63,996 bases of DNA from Collinsella sp. BA40 (GCF_008014645.1 NZ_VOWY01000014.1:1-63996); one strand, 5' to 3'; positions 37,447 through 47,082 are shown, counted from the first letter of the stretch. The notes: generated from the letters alone by a model not told the origin. A program made the numbers and translations.

Positions 37447-39667
37447 AATGCCGGTTGGCGCCCTGGCGGCCCTGTGCGGCGCGGTTGCGCGCGTGCGGGT
37501 TGGTGCCCGCCGCGCCCTTGCCCGTGCGCCCGTAGGCGCCGCCCTTGCCGGCTGCGTTGCCGCCCGCATGCCCGTATCCGCCGCGTTTGCCGCCGTCGCG
37601 ATTCTTGCCCGTGCCGCCCTTGGATCCGGAGCCCGCCGGTGGGACGGGGCGGATCAGGCACTTGGGTCCGTAGCCGATGAGGTCCTCGCGCCCGGCGCGC
37701 AGCAGCGCCTCGCGCACGAGCTTGTAGTTCTCGGGCTTGCGGTACTGGATGAGCGCGCGCTGCATGGCCTTCTCGTGCGGGTCGCGCGGGATATAGACGT
37801 TCTCCATGGTGCGCGGGTCCACGCCGGTGTAGAACATGCAGGTGGACATCGTCGACGGCGTGGGGTAGAAGTCCTGCACCTGCTCGGGCATGTAGCCCAT
37901 GTCGCGCACGGCGCAGGCCAGCTCGACGGCCTCCTTCATGGTGGAGCCCGGATGGCTCGAGATGAGGTAGGGGACCACGTACTGCTTGAGGCCGTACTCG
38001 GCCGAGAGGCGCTCGAAGCGCTCGACGAAAGCGTCGTAGACCTCGCGGCGCGGCTTGCCCATCACGGAGAGGACGGCGTCGCTGACGTGCTCGGGCGCCA
38101 GGCGCAGCTGGCCGCTCACGTGGTGCTGCAGGAGCTCCACCAGGAACTTGTCGCTCGCGTCGGCCATGGTGTAGTCGAAGCGGATGCCGCTGCGCACGAA
38201 GACCTTCTTGATGCCGGGGATCTGTCGCAGGTCGCGCAGGAGCTCGGCGTACTCGTCCTCGTTCGTGTCCATGTTGCGGCAGACGCTCGGCCACAGGCAG
38301 CGGCGGTTCTTGCACACGCCGTGGGTGAGCTGCTTCTTGCAGGCGGGCTTGAAGAAGTTGGCGGTGGGGCCGCCCACGTCGTTGATGTAGCCCTTGAACT
38401 CGGGGTCGCGCGTGAGCGCTTCGGCCTCGCGGATGATGCTCTCGCGGCTGCGGACCTGCAGCATGCGGCCCTGGTGGAAGGCGAGCGCGCAGAAGGAGCA
38501 CTCGCCGAAGCAGCCGCGGTTGCTGGAGATGGAGAAGCGGATCTCGTCGAACGCGGGGATGCCGCCGGCCGCGTCGTAGTCGGGGTGCCAGTGGCGCGCG
38601 TAGGGCAGCTCGGCCACCTCGTCCATCTCGGCGGTGGTGAGGGGCGCCGACGGCGGGTTCTGCACCACGTAGACGCCGTTGGGATACGGCTCGACCAGGC
38701 GCCCGCCGGTGATGGGGTCCATGTTCTGCTGCTGGATGTTGAAGCTGCGCGCGTAGGCGAGGCGGTCCGCCTCGAGCTCGTCCCAGGAGGGGAGCAGCTC
38801 GTAGTCGTAGACCTCGTCGAGCGCGCCCGCGCCGCTCGTGCGGTAGGCGGTGCCGTCCACGTAGGTGATCTGGCTCGCGGGCAGACCGCCGGCCAGCGCG
38901 TCGGCTATCTCGACGATCGCGTGCTCGCCCATGCCGTAGATCAGCAGGTCGGCGCCGGAGTCGAGCAGCACGGAGCGCTTGAGCTTGTCCTGCCAGTAGT
39001 CGTAGTGGGCCAGCCGCCGCAGGCTCGCCTCGATGCCTCCGATGATGATGGGCTTGTCCTTGTACGTGCGGCGGATGAGGTTGCCGTAGACCGTGACGGC
39101 GCGGTTGGGGCGCGCGCCCGCACGTCCACCGGGGGTGTAGGCGTCCTCGTGGCGCGGCTTCTTGTTGACGGTGTAGTGGTTGACCATCGAGTCCATGTTG
39201 CCCGCGGAGACGAGGAAGCCCAGGCGCGGCTCGCCCAGCGCGGAGATGCTCGCGGGGTCGGTCCAGTCGGGCTGGCAGATGATTCCGACGCGATATCCCG
39301 CGTGCTCGAGCACGCGCGAGATGATGGCCATGCCGAAGCTCGGGTGGTCGACGTAGGCGTCGCCGCAGACGTAGACGAAGTCGCAGGCGTCCCAGCCGCG
39401 CGCGTCCATGTCCGCGCGGGAGACGGGCAGGAAGGAATCGCGGGCGGGGCGGCCCTTGGGATGCACAGCGCGGCTGGCTACGGGCTGCTTTTGCTGCGGT
39501 CCGCGCACGTCGCGACCGTTGGCGTTCGCGGCCCGTCCCTGCGGGGCCGGGCCGTCGGGGCGTGCGCCGTCCGCGTGTCCGCGTGCGGTGTCGGCCTTAG
39601 GGCCCGCGGTTCGCTTGGAGCTCTTTTTGGGAGCGGAGGACGCGTGTTTATGGGAATGCTTGGACAT
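37445..39667 (-). CDS. YgiQ family radical SAM protein
   Basis: A 740-residue radical SAM enzyme of the YgiQ family (function not established). The [4Fe-4S] motif is RGCFGECSFCAL. Around it lie an N-terminal cobalamin-binding-like fold (FVYVCGDAYVDHPSFG, IIIGGIEASLRRLAHYDYW) and a conserved C-terminal part (VPYLISSHPGS, QDFYPTPSTMSTCMFYTG). Both ends carry low-complexity basic additions: about 75 residues at the N-terminus, and a Gly/Lys/Arg/Asn-rich tail that may bind nucleic acid. It is monocistronic, converging with the CPBP gene. Confidence 0.93.
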   Translation of the reverse strand: MSKHSHKHASSAPKKSSKRTAGPKADTARGHADGARPDGPAPQGRAANANGRDVRGPQQKQPVASRAVHPKGRPARDSFLPVSRADMDARGWDACDFVYVCGDAYVDHPSFGMAIISRVLEHAGYRVGIICQPDWTDPASISALGEPRLGFLVSAGNMDSMVNHYTVNKKPRHEDAYTPGGRAGARPNRAVTVYGNLIRRTYKDKPIIIGGIEASLRRLAHYDYWQDKLKRSVLLDSGADLLIYGMGEHAIVEIADALAGGLPASQITYVDGTAYRTSGAGALDEVYDYELLPSWDELEADRLAYARSFNIQQQNMDPITGGRLVEPYPNGVYVVQNPPSAPLTTAEMDEVAELPYARHWHPDYDAAGGIPAFDEIRFSISSNRGCFGECSFCALAFHQGRMLQVRSRESIIREAEALTRDPEFKGYINDVGGPTANFFKPACKKQLTHGVCKNRRCLWPSVCRNMDTNEDEYAELLRDLRQIPGIKKVFVRSGIRFDYTMADASDKFLVELLQHHVSGQLRLAPEHVSDAVLSVMGKPRREVYDAFVERFERLSAEYGLKQYVVPYLISSHPGSTMKEAVELACAVRDMGYMPEQVQDFYPTPSTMSTCMFYTGVDPRTMENVYIPRDPHEKAMQRALIQYRKPENYKLVREALLRAGREDLIGYGPKCLIRPVPPAGSGSKGGTGKNRDGGKRGGYGHAGGNAAGKGGAYGRTGKGAAGTNPHARNRAAQGRQGANRH

Positions 39668-39844
39668 GCTGCTCGCTTTCGTAGGAGTCGATCGCGTCCA
39701 AGCATACGCTATGCACGGGTCCCGCCATCGCTGCGGTGCTCAGGTCGATTCATAAACCGCAATTGCGGAGTCCTCAGCTGGCTCCGGTTTCTCCATGCGG
39801 CCATGTGGGCCGTGTGGCCCATCCAGCCTGCGCGGCCCGCTCGG

Positions 39845-40504
39845 CTAGAGGCGGGAGGCGCTCAGCCGCTGAAGTGCGGGCGGCAGCTCGTGGAGGGTGG
39901 GAAGCACTTCGGTGCAGAGGGCGCGGATCTCGGGCGTGGGCTCGTTGTAGTCGGGGACCATCAGCACGCGCATGCCCGCCGCGGCTCCCGCGCGCACGCC
40001 GTTGAAGGAGTCCTCCACGGCGATGCAGCGCGCGTTATCGACGTGGAGGCGGTCGGCGGCGACGAGGTAGACATCGGGGGCCGGTTTGTGGTGCTGGATA
40101 TCCTCGTCGAATACGGCGACGTCGAAAAGCTCCATGAGTCCGAAGCGCTCCATGCTGGTGCGGGCGCGATCGCGCACGCTCGAGGTGGCGAGGGCGACGG
40201 CCGCGCCGGTTGCGCGCGCGGCGGCGACGGCTTCGGCGGCGCCGGGTTTGAGCTCGAGTTCGTCTTCCCAAGTGGCCTCGAAGATCTCGTGGCGACGGTC
40301 GAAGAGGCGGACCGTGAAGTCGGGGTCGCCGAACTCCTCGTCGATCATTTTCATGGCGTTGGGAATGCTGCAGCCTACGAAGGCGTGCAGGATGTGTTCG
40401 GGAATGACGATGTCGAAGTCGCGTGCCGCGGCGCGCCACGCCGCCTGGCTCACGCGCTCGGTATCCACGAGCGTGCCGTCCATATCGAATATGATCGCTT
40501 GCAT
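39845..40504 (-). CDS. HAD hydrolase, beta-phosphoglucomutase-like
   Basis: A 219-residue HAD-superfamily enzyme of the beta-PGM/GPH subgroup. The nucleophile is Asp7 in IIFDMDGTLVDTE with the acid/base Asp9; there is an alpha-helical cap, ATSS (motif II), a Lys in HHKPAPD, and VEDSFNGVRA (motif IV). It is likely a sugar-phosphate or nucleotide phosphatase. The ATG at 40504 is preferred, as homology begins there. Confidence 0.9.
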   Translation of the reverse strand: MQAIIFDMDGTLVDTERVSQAAWRAAARDFDIVIPEHILHAFVGCSIPNAMKMIDEEFGDPDFTVRLFDRRHEIFEATWEDELELKPGAAEAVAAARATGAAVALATSSVRDRARTSMERFGLMELFDVAVFDEDIQHHKPAPDVYLVAADRLHVDNARCIAVEDSFNGVRAGAAAGMRVLMVPDYNEPTPEIRALCTEVLPTLHELPPALQRLSASRL

Positions 40505-40664
40505 CTGATGCGCTCCTCGTCTCGCAGGGTTCACTGCATGGTAGCAGCCCGGCTTTCATTGCGTGGCGATTTTTGGACTGGAATGCGCGATCTTGCCGAT
40601 TTTTCCCATCGAATTTGAAAAACTCAGAGTAGCCAAGCAATCAGTAAGAAGAGAATGCCAGCTC

Positions 40665-41759
40665 ATGGAATTGGAGCGAGCTTGTCATGCGGGGCAGTTT
40701 CGGGAGTTGATGGGAAAAGTCGTTAGGATTGCACTTCGCCGCGGCGATGCCCCTCTTCTCTCGTTGTCCCCACGCCGCGCTTGTATTCGATGGATGATTT
40801 CGATAGCGGCTATAAGCTTGCGCCATGATGGGATCCAGGTCTCGCCGACGTGCGAGTCTAACGGAAATCAAACGCCAATCTCCAACGTGGTCGCGCCGCG
40901 TTTCTGGAGCTCCGATCTTCCCGCCGGTGCCATCGTCGACACGCCCTTCGATTTTGCCGTGACGTCTCCCGTCCTCACTCTTTTGATGGTTTCCCCTTAT
41001 GTATCCATCGTGCACCTCGCGCTTCTCATCTATGAGTTCGTGGGGACGTTTACCGTCTTCGCGCCGAGTCCCGAACTTGAAGAAATCTACCGGGAGGCGA
41101 TAGGCGGCATAAGAAGAATCTCGTTGGATGATTGGGGCCGAGTCGCTTGCGATGTCATTGCCAAGGAGCGCGGCATCACTGCCGATCGGAGCGGGAGTGC
41201 CGCTGGGAGCGATCTCTGGAGCCGTCCGGCGCTCCTTACCCTCGATGAGCTCGATGCGTTCATCGAGGCGAACGCGGGGATGCATGGAATCAAGAACCTT
41301 GCTCTTGCCAGGAGGTATGTTACCGGCGTGACAGCCAGTCCGTTCGAGGCGCGCGCATCGGTCCTGCTGGCTTCTTCACGGGCCCTTGGCGGGGCGGGTT
41401 TTGCGGGCGTGCGGAACAACGTGAGAATCGACCTCGATGCAGACGCGCGGAAGATCTGCGGCTCATCATACGTAAAGGGCGACTTGGTATGGTCGGCGAG
41501 GGCTGGAAGGCCGCTTACGATCCTGGAGTGCCAAGGTGCGATGGTCCACGGTGGATGGGGTACGGCGGCAGCGGATGACGATCGGGCGCTCGCGCTGGAG
41601 AATATGGGGGCCAAGGTGGTGCGTATCACATATCGGCAGATTTCCGAGGAGCGTAGATGCGAGATCTTGATTTCGCACCTTGCGGAGATCCTTGGGGTCC
41701 GCCGCCGAACCATCGGCTTCGGCTCGAGCGCGCGCCGGTCCGCGGCGGCCCATGGCTAG
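40665..41759 (+). CDS. PD-(D/E)xK nuclease-like protein (paralogue 1)
   Basis: A 364-residue protein, not recognised by name, paralogous to the gene at 59261. Shared features in the same order are LLMVSPYVSIVHLALLIYEF, LDAFIEANAGMHGIKNLALA and SPFEARASVLLASSRALGG (split here for length), then a C-terminal fold with GDLVW, ILECQG and RALALENMGAKVVRITY. The latter resembles the VSR/DUF559 nuclease pattern D...ExK, here E-C-Q rather than E-x-K, so activity is uncertain. Actinobacterial AbiEi-type proteins have this layout: a helical or winged N-terminal part plus DUF559. Start chosen at 40665; a GTG at 40563 is possible. The 160 bases before it are AT-richer than the neighbours. Confidence 0.7.
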   Translation: MELERACHAGQFRELMGKVVRIALRRGDAPLLSLSPRRACIRWMISIAAISLRHDGIQVSPTCESNGNQTPISNVVAPRFWSSDLPAGAIVDTPFDFAVTSPVLTLLMVSPYVSIVHLALLIYEFVGTFTVFAPSPELEEIYREAIGGIRRISLDDWGRVACDVIAKERGITADRSGSAAGSDLWSRPALLTLDELDAFIEANAGMHGIKNLALARRYVTGVTASPFEARASVLLASSRALGGAGFAGVRNNVRIDLDADARKICGSSYVKGDLVWSARAGRPLTILECQGAMVHGGWGTAAADDDRALALENMGAKVVRITYRQISEERRCEILISHLAEILGVRRRTIGFGSSARRSAAAHG

Positions 41760-41787
41760 ACCGCGGCGGGCCGGCGCGCGTGGATCG

Positions 41788-44550
41788 CTACAGCAGGCTG
41801 CCGTAACGGCGGACGTAGATCGCCTTGACGGCGCCGCACAGCAGCAGATAGAGCGCCATGCAGGCGAGCAGCAGGCCGAAGAAGGGCAGCGGCAGCGGCT
41901 GCAAGCCAAGTGCTGCGTTGAGGCCTGGGATGTAGGGCAGGGCCGTGACCAGCGCCACGCCGCCCACGGTGAGCGCGGTAAGGGAGGCCGCCGGCTTGCT
42001 TCCGATAAAGGGTACGTGCTCGGTGCGCAGCATGTGCAGCACGAAGGTCTGGGTCCACATGGACTCGACGAACCAGCCGCTCTGGAAGACGGCGGCGAAC
42101 AGGGCGATCTGCGCCGGGCTGGCCAGCTCGGCGAAGGGCGCCCCGACCACGAGGGGGCAGATGAAGAAGAACATCGCCGCGTAGGTGAGGATGTCGAAGA
42201 CCGAGCTGGTGGGACCGAGCCACAGCATGAACGATACGATGGACTTGGCGTCCCAGGTCTTGGGCTCGCGCAGGAACTCGTCGTCGACGTTGTCCCAGGG
42301 GATCGCGGTGCAGCTGATGGTGTAGGCGACGCCGAGCAGCAGCAGCTGGAGCGCCGTCATGGGCAGGAAGGGGAGGAACGCGCTGGCGACCAGCACCGAG
42401 AACACGTTGCCGAAGTTCGAGCTCGCGGTGGTCTTGATGTACTTGATGGTGTTGCCGTAGGTGCGGCGGCCCTCCATGATGCCGCGGCCGAGCACGAGCA
42501 GGTCCTTCTTGAGCAAGATGATGTCGGCGCTCTCCTTGGCGATGTCGACGGCGGTGTCGACCGAGATGCCGCAGTCGCTGGCGCGCATGGCGGCCGCGTC
42601 GTTGATGCCGTCGCCCATGAAGCCAACAGTGTGCCCGCCGCGCTCGCGCAGCACGCTCACCACGCGCTGCTTCTGCAGCGGAGAGAGCTTGGCGAAGAGC
42701 TGCGTGCGCGCGGCGCGCTCGGCGAGCTCGGCGTCGTCCAACGCGTCGACCTCGTTGCCGAGCAGCATATTGGAGGGGTCGATGCCCACCTTGCGGCAGA
42801 CCGCCGCGGCGACGCCCTCGTTATCGCCGGTGAGGACCTTCACGTTGACGCCGTACTCGGCCAGCGTCGCCACGGCGGCAGCGGCGCTCTCCTTGGGCGG
42901 ATCGAGGAACGCCAGGTATCCGATGAGGACCATGTTGGATTCATCGGCAGTCGAGAAGGCGCCCGCCGGGCGCGGGCCGGTCTTTTGAGCCACCGCTATG
43001 ACGCGCATGCCCTCGTCGTTGAAGCCGTGCACGCGTTCGATGACAAGCCGGCGCAGCTCGTCGGTGAGCGGCTGCACGCGGCCGTCGTACTCTACGTCGG
43101 TGCAGACCCCGAGGACCTCCTCGACCGCGCCCTTGGTGATGAGCTGCGTTTTGCCCGCGGCATCGGCCACGACGACGCTCATGAGGCGGCGCTCGAAGTC
43201 AAAGGGGATCTCGTCGACCTTGGTGTAGCGGCTGTCGATGCCGGCGTATGCGGCCTCGACGGCGGCGAGCTCGTCCATCTTCTCGATCACCGCGACATCG
43301 ATGAGGTTCTTCAGGCCGGTCTGGTAATAGCTGTTGAGGTAGGCGTGGCGCAGGACGCGGTCGTCATCGCGGCCCATCACGTCCATGTGGCGCTCGAGGA
43401 TGACCTTGTCTTGGGTGAGCGTGCCGGTCTTGTCCGTGCACAGTACATCCATGGCGCCCAGGTTCTGGATGGCGTTGATGTTCTTCACGATGACGTCGTG
43501 GCGCGACATGGTGGTAGCCCCGCGCGCAAGGCACGTGGTCACGATCACGGGCAGCATCTGCGGGGTGATCCCCACGGCGATGGAGATCGAGAACAGGAGC
43601 GCATCCAGCCAGTCGCCCTTGGTGAGGCCGTTCACAACGAACACGATGGGGCACATGATGAGCATGAACGCTACCAGGACGCGCGAGACGGCTGCGACGC
43701 CCACGTCGAAGCTGGTGCGCGCGGGCTTGGTGTCGAGCGCGCGGGCGACGCGACCGAGATAGGTGTGCCCGCCGGTGCAGAGCACGAGCGCGGTGGCGGA
43801 GCCGCTCTGCACGGTCGTTCCCGAGAAGGCGATGTTGGTGCAGTCGTCGATGGCGAGCGCGGTGCCGCGGCCGTGGTAGGGGATCTCGACGGCGTCGGCC
43901 GTCTTCTCGACCGGCTCGCTCTCGCCGGTGAGGGCGGCCTGCGTGATGAAGAGGTCCTTCGCGGCGATGATGCGCACGTCGGCGGGGACCATGTCGCCGG
44001 CGGAGAGGCGCACGATGTCGCCCGGGACGACGTCCTCCATGGGGATCTCGGTGCCCGCCGGACCGTCGCCCTCGCGCACCACGCAGCAGGTGGTGGTGAC
44101 CATGTCTTTCAGCGCGCTGGCGGCGCTGACGCTCTTGGCTTCCTGCGTGAAGCGCAGCACGCCGGAGATGATCACCATGATGCCGATGATGATGGCGGTG
44201 GAGGGGTCGGCCTCGCCGGCGGGTGCGAGGATGACGTTGGTGTAGAGCGAGATGCCTACGAGGACGGCGAGGATGAGGGTGAAGGGGCTCACGAAGGATT
44301 CGGCGAGGCGCTTCAGCGCGCTGTCGTGCTCCTCCTCCTCCTCGACGATGTTCTTGCCGTAGGCGCCGGTGAGCTCGGCGGCGAGCGTGGGATCGAGGCC
44401 GTGCTCGCCGGTCCCGAACTGGGAGAAGAGCTCGCGGGGCTCGTGCGTCGCGGCGAACACGACGAGGCGGTCGAGCTCGCTGGTCTGGATGGTCTGCTTC
44501 TGGTTGCGCAGCTGGTGGAGCTGGTGGATCGTGCGCGTCAGCTTGGACAT
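41788..44550 (-). CDS. mgtA: Magnesium-importing P-type ATPase (MgtA/MgtB type)
   Basis: A P3B-type ATPase of 920 residues that imports Mg2+. The phosphorylated Asp is residue 373 in DKTGTLTQD; TGESEPVEK (actuator), MGDGINDAAAMR, and ten transmembrane helices in the usual arrangement, six of them in the last third, are visible. The start at 44550 is secure (AGGAGGT, 6 bases). The promoter lies about 390 bases upstream, and the leader contains a small ORF (44806-44898). In enteric bacteria mgtA is controlled by Mg2+, a leader peptide and Rho; the leader here is unrelated in sequence but similar in layout. Confidence 0.96.
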   Translation of the reverse strand: MSKLTRTIHQLHQLRNQKQTIQTSELDRLVVFAATHEPRELFSQFGTGEHGLDPTLAAELTGAYGKNIVEEEEEHDSALKRLAESFVSPFTLILAVLVGISLYTNVILAPAGEADPSTAIIIGIMVIISGVLRFTQEAKSVSAASALKDMVTTTCCVVREGDGPAGTEIPMEDVVPGDIVRLSAGDMVPADVRIIAAKDLFITQAALTGESEPVEKTADAVEIPYHGRGTALAIDDCTNIAFSGTTVQSGSATALVLCTGGHTYLGRVARALDTKPARTSFDVGVAAVSRVLVAFMLIMCPIVFVVNGLTKGDWLDALLFSISIAVGITPQMLPVIVTTCLARGATTMSRHDVIVKNINAIQNLGAMDVLCTDKTGTLTQDKVILERHMDVMGRDDDRVLRHAYLNSYYQTGLKNLIDVAVIEKMDELAAVEAAYAGIDSRYTKVDEIPFDFERRLMSVVVADAAGKTQLITKGAVEEVLGVCTDVEYDGRVQPLTDELRRLVIERVHGFNDEGMRVIAVAQKTGPRPAGAFSTADESNMVLIGYLAFLDPPKESAAAAVATLAEYGVNVKVLTGDNEGVAAAVCRKVGIDPSNMLLGNEVDALDDAELAERAARTQLFAKLSPLQKQRVVSVLRERGGHTVGFMGDGINDAAAMRASDCGISVDTAVDIAKESADIILLKKDLLVLGRGIMEGRRTYGNTIKYIKTTASSNFGNVFSVLVASAFLPFLPMTALQLLLLGVAYTISCTAIPWDNVDDEFLREPKTWDAKSIVSFMLWLGPTSSVFDILTYAAMFFFICPLVVGAPFAELASPAQIALFAAVFQSGWFVESMWTQTFVLHMLRTEHVPFIGSKPAASLTALTVGGVALVTALPYIPGLNAALGLQPLPLPFFGLLLACMALYLLLCGAVKAIYVRRYGSLL

Positions 44551-44950
44551 ATCGCACCTCCTGTCGATGGGGCCTTCCGGATCGAGGGCCGTGTTGCCAA
44601 GAGAGGGTTGGAGTATGCCGCCGGCAGCCATGGCGCATGGGTCCGGCATGCTCGAACGAGGCCCGTGGGGCCGTTCACGCGTGCCGAAGCTATGCGATGA
44701 GGGCGCGCCGAAGGGGCGTGCACTCGGTATGGCGTGCTTGATGCGCCGTGCTATGGATCGATGTGCTGGGATGGGCTCGCTCGACGAGCGCGGGGTGCCG
44801 TGCCGTTAGAGCGGCAGGCCGTTGGCCCGATGCGCCCGCCCGGTGCGCAATCGATAGCGCGTCGCATTGCGGCTACTATGACTGGGAACGCTATCCATGG
44901 TGCACCTCCTTGCGGGCGGGGCTCGTGGCCGTTTAATTTAACCGACACGA
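44551..44950 (-). promoter_or_regulatory. Long 5' leader of mgtA
   Basis: About 390 untranslated bases from the probable start of transcription near 44944 to the mgtA ATG. It has a small ORF in its first quarter and a C-rich, U-poor stretch of about 250 bases after it. No rho-independent terminator and no recognisable M-box (ykoK) riboswitch are seen. The C-rich, weakly structured middle part would suit Rho binding. Confidence 0.6.
44806..44898 (-). CDS. mgtA leader peptide (30 residues)
   Basis: A small ORF of 30 codons between the mgtA promoter and mgtA, on the same strand. Its ribosome site, AAGGAGGTG with 6-base spacing to the ATG, is one of the best in the window and nearly identical to that of mgtA. 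The product is basic (7 Arg, 2 Pro, 2 His, no Lys) and begins MDSVPSHSSR. It stops in TAA 255 bases before mgtA. By analogy with enteric MgtL, translation of this ORF may govern transcription into mgtA. The sequence is unlike MgtL, so this is inference from position and the ribosome site. Confidence 0.6.
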   Translation of the reverse strand: MDSVPSHSSRNATRYRLRTGRAHRANGLPL

Positions 44951-44978
44951 ATTATAGGTTTGGCGAGGGCGCCGTCAA
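44951..44978 (-). promoter_or_regulatory. Consensus promoter of the mgtA unit
   Basis: On the minus strand: -35 TTGACG (44973-44978), 16-base spacer, -10 TATAAT (44951-44956). This is the strongest sigma-70-type promoter seen in the window. Confidence 0.8.
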
Positions 44979-45140
44979 CGTCTACAAAACTCTTTCATGA
45001 ATGTAAGGGAATTGTCGGGTGCCCGGGACGCTTTGTCATTAAATATGGCGCATGGATGTTGCGGGCGCTCGCGCCCGTGCCGTACCCTGGGGAGGCTGGC
45101 TTGTTTGATGAGCCGGCAGAGTGGCGAGGGAAGGGGTCGC

Positions 45141-45815
45141 GTGCAGCGGGCGAAGCAGGTTTCGGAGTCTATCGAGCTGGGGATCATCCTGGCGCTGGTG
45201 GGCGGCTTCATGGATGTGTATTCCTATATGGGCCGCGGCGGCGTGTTTGCCAATGCGCAGACGGGCAACATCTTGTTGACGGGCGTCCATCTTTCCCAGG
45301 GGGAATTCGGCTTGGCTGCAAGCTTCCTGCTGCCCGTCCTCTCCTTTGCCGTCGGTATCATGGTGAGCGACCTGGTGCACGTGCGTTTCGCGAGCGCGAT
45401 CCACTGGCGACAGGTGACCGTCGTCGCCGAGGCGCTTATCTTGCTGGGCGTGGGGTTCATCGATGCGCGGTACAACCTGGCGGCGAACTGCCTGACTTCC
45501 CTGGCATGCGGCATGCAGGTCGAGAGTTTCCGCAAGATCCACGGACGCGGCGTGGCGACCACGATGTGCATCGGCAACCTGCGCAGCGCGCTGCAGAACG
45601 TGGATGATTACATCATCACCCACAGGCGCGGGTTCCTGGTGAACGGCCTGCTGTATTTCGGTGTGATCGTGTGCTTCGTGGCCGGTGCGATCTTGGGCAA
45701 CTGGTGCTTGGAACGATTCGGCCTGCAGGCTATCTCGCTGTGCTCGCTACTGCTGTTCGTGGCGTTCGTCTTGATGTTTTCCGATCGCGAAGCGAGAGGG
45801 GCCGATGCGCTGTAG
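45141..45815 (+). CDS. DUF1275 family membrane protein (YoaK-like)
   Basis: A 224-residue membrane protein of the DUF1275 family, unknown function. The typical opening GGFMDVYSYMGRGGVFANAQTGN (split: GGFMDVYSYM and GGVFANAQTGN) is followed by about five more helices and the conserved SLACGMQVESFRK. The GTG at 45141 is chosen because GGGAAGGGG lies 5 bases before it and the first helix begins soon after; ATG 45108 is possible. It is divergent from the mgtA unit. Confidence 0.85.
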   Translation: MQRAKQVSESIELGIILALVGGFMDVYSYMGRGGVFANAQTGNILLTGVHLSQGEFGLAASFLLPVLSFAVGIMVSDLVHVRFASAIHWRQVTVVAEALILLGVGFIDARYNLAANCLTSLACGMQVESFRKIHGRGVATTMCIGNLRSALQNVDDYIITHRRGFLVNGLLYFGVIVCFVAGAILGNWCLERFGLQAISLCSLLLFVAFVLMFSDREARGADAL

Positions 45816-45921
45816 CCCCGCATCGGCGCGGCGCGTTTGCGGGTATCATGGTGCTAGCGCGGACCGTGCCGCCGACGCTGCCGGCGGGCGTGCTCCGTGA
45901 TTCCGTGCAAGGAGGCACATC

Positions 45922-47082
45922 ATGGCTAATCGCATAGTTCTCAACACCATCTCCTATCATGGCGCGGGCGCCATCAAGGAGATCCCCGGCGAGCTCCAGC
46001 GCCGCGGTTACAAGAAAGTCTTCGTCTGCACCGATCCCGACCTGGTGAAGTTCGGCGTCGCCACCAAGGTGACCGACCTTCTGGACGAGGCGGGCATCGC
46101 CTACAGCGTCTACTCCGACATCAAGCCCAACCCCACCATCCAGAACGTCGTCGATGGCGTCGAGGCCTTTAAGGCCGCCGAGGCGGACTCCATCGTGACC
46201 ATCGGCGGCGGCTCCGCCATGGACACCGCCAAGGCCATCGGCGTGATCATCACCAATCCCGAGTTCGCCGACGTGCGCAGCCTCGAGGGCGTCGCCCCCA
46301 CCAAGAACCATGCCGTGTTCACCATCGCCGTGCCCACCACCGCCGGCACCGCGGCCGAGGTCACCATCAACTACGTCATCACCGACGTCGAGAAGGTCCG
46401 CAAGTTCGTCTGCGTCGACACCAACGACGCTCCCGAGGTCGCCGTCGTCGACCCCGAGATGATGGCCACCATGCCCGCCGGCCTCACCGCCAGCACCGGC
46501 ATGGACGCGCTCACCCACGCCATCGAGGGCTACACCACCCAGGGCGCCTGGGAGATGTCCGACATGTTCCACCTCAAGGCGATCGAGCTCATCTCCAAGA
46601 ACCTCCGCGACGCCGTCGCCGAGGCCAAGAGCGGCGTTCCCGGCTCCGGCCGCGAGGGCATGGCGCTCGCCCAGTACATCGCCGGCATGGGCTTCTCCAA
46701 CGTCGGTCTGGGCGTCGACCACTCCATGGCCCACACGCTCTCCGCGCACTTCGACACCCCGCATGGTGTGGCCTGCGCCATGCTGCTGCCCATCGCGATG
46801 GAGTTCAACAAGCCCGTCGTGACCGAGCGCCTGGCCAAGGTCGCCGAGGCCATGGGCGTCGACACCACCGGTATGAGCACCGACGAGGCCGCCGACGCCG
46901 CCATCGCCGCCGTCAAGCAGCTTTCCGTCGATGTGAACATCCCGACGGTGTGCGAGGCCATCACCGAGGAGGAGCTCGACACGCTCACCCGCGACGCCAT
47001 GGCCGACGCCTGCTTCCCGGGCAACCCCCGCGAGGCTTCCTACGACGACGTCATGGGCATGTTCCGCCAGATCATGGCGTAG
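45922..47082 (+). CDS. Iron-containing alcohol dehydrogenase (FucO-like)
   Basis: A 386-residue group III alcohol dehydrogenase. The metal ligands line up with those of lactaldehyde reductase: Asp195, His199 (MDALTHAIEG), His267 and His281. The nucleotide-binding GGGSAMDTAKA is near residue 97. It probably reduces lactaldehyde or a similar aldehyde to a diol with NADH during fermentation. AAGGAGG precedes the ATG. The codon usage is strongly biased (GCC, GTC, ATC, AAG), suggesting high expression. It is monocistronic, with a perfect terminator. Confidence 0.94.
   Translation: MANRIVLNTISYHGAGAIKEIPGELQRRGYKKVFVCTDPDLVKFGVATKVTDLLDEAGIAYSVYSDIKPNPTIQNVVDGVEAFKAAEADSIVTIGGGSAMDTAKAIGVIITNPEFADVRSLEGVAPTKNHAVFTIAVPTTAGTAAEVTINYVITDVEKVRKFVCVDTNDAPEVAVVDPEMMATMPAGLTASTGMDALTHAIEGYTTQGAWEMSDMFHLKAIELISKNLRDAVAEAKSGVPGSGREGMALAQYIAGMGFSNVGLGVDHSMAHTLSAHFDTPHGVACAMLLPIAMEFNKPVVTERLAKVAEAMGVDTTGMSTDEAADAAIAAVKQLSVDVNIPTVCEAITEEELDTLTRDAMADACFPGNPREASYDDVMGMFRQIMA

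Noticed and set aside
44551-44950. M-box (ykoK) Mg2+ riboswitch in the mgtA leader
   Set aside because: Neither the conserved core nor a terminator hairpin could be recognised; a leader ORF is the clearer signal.
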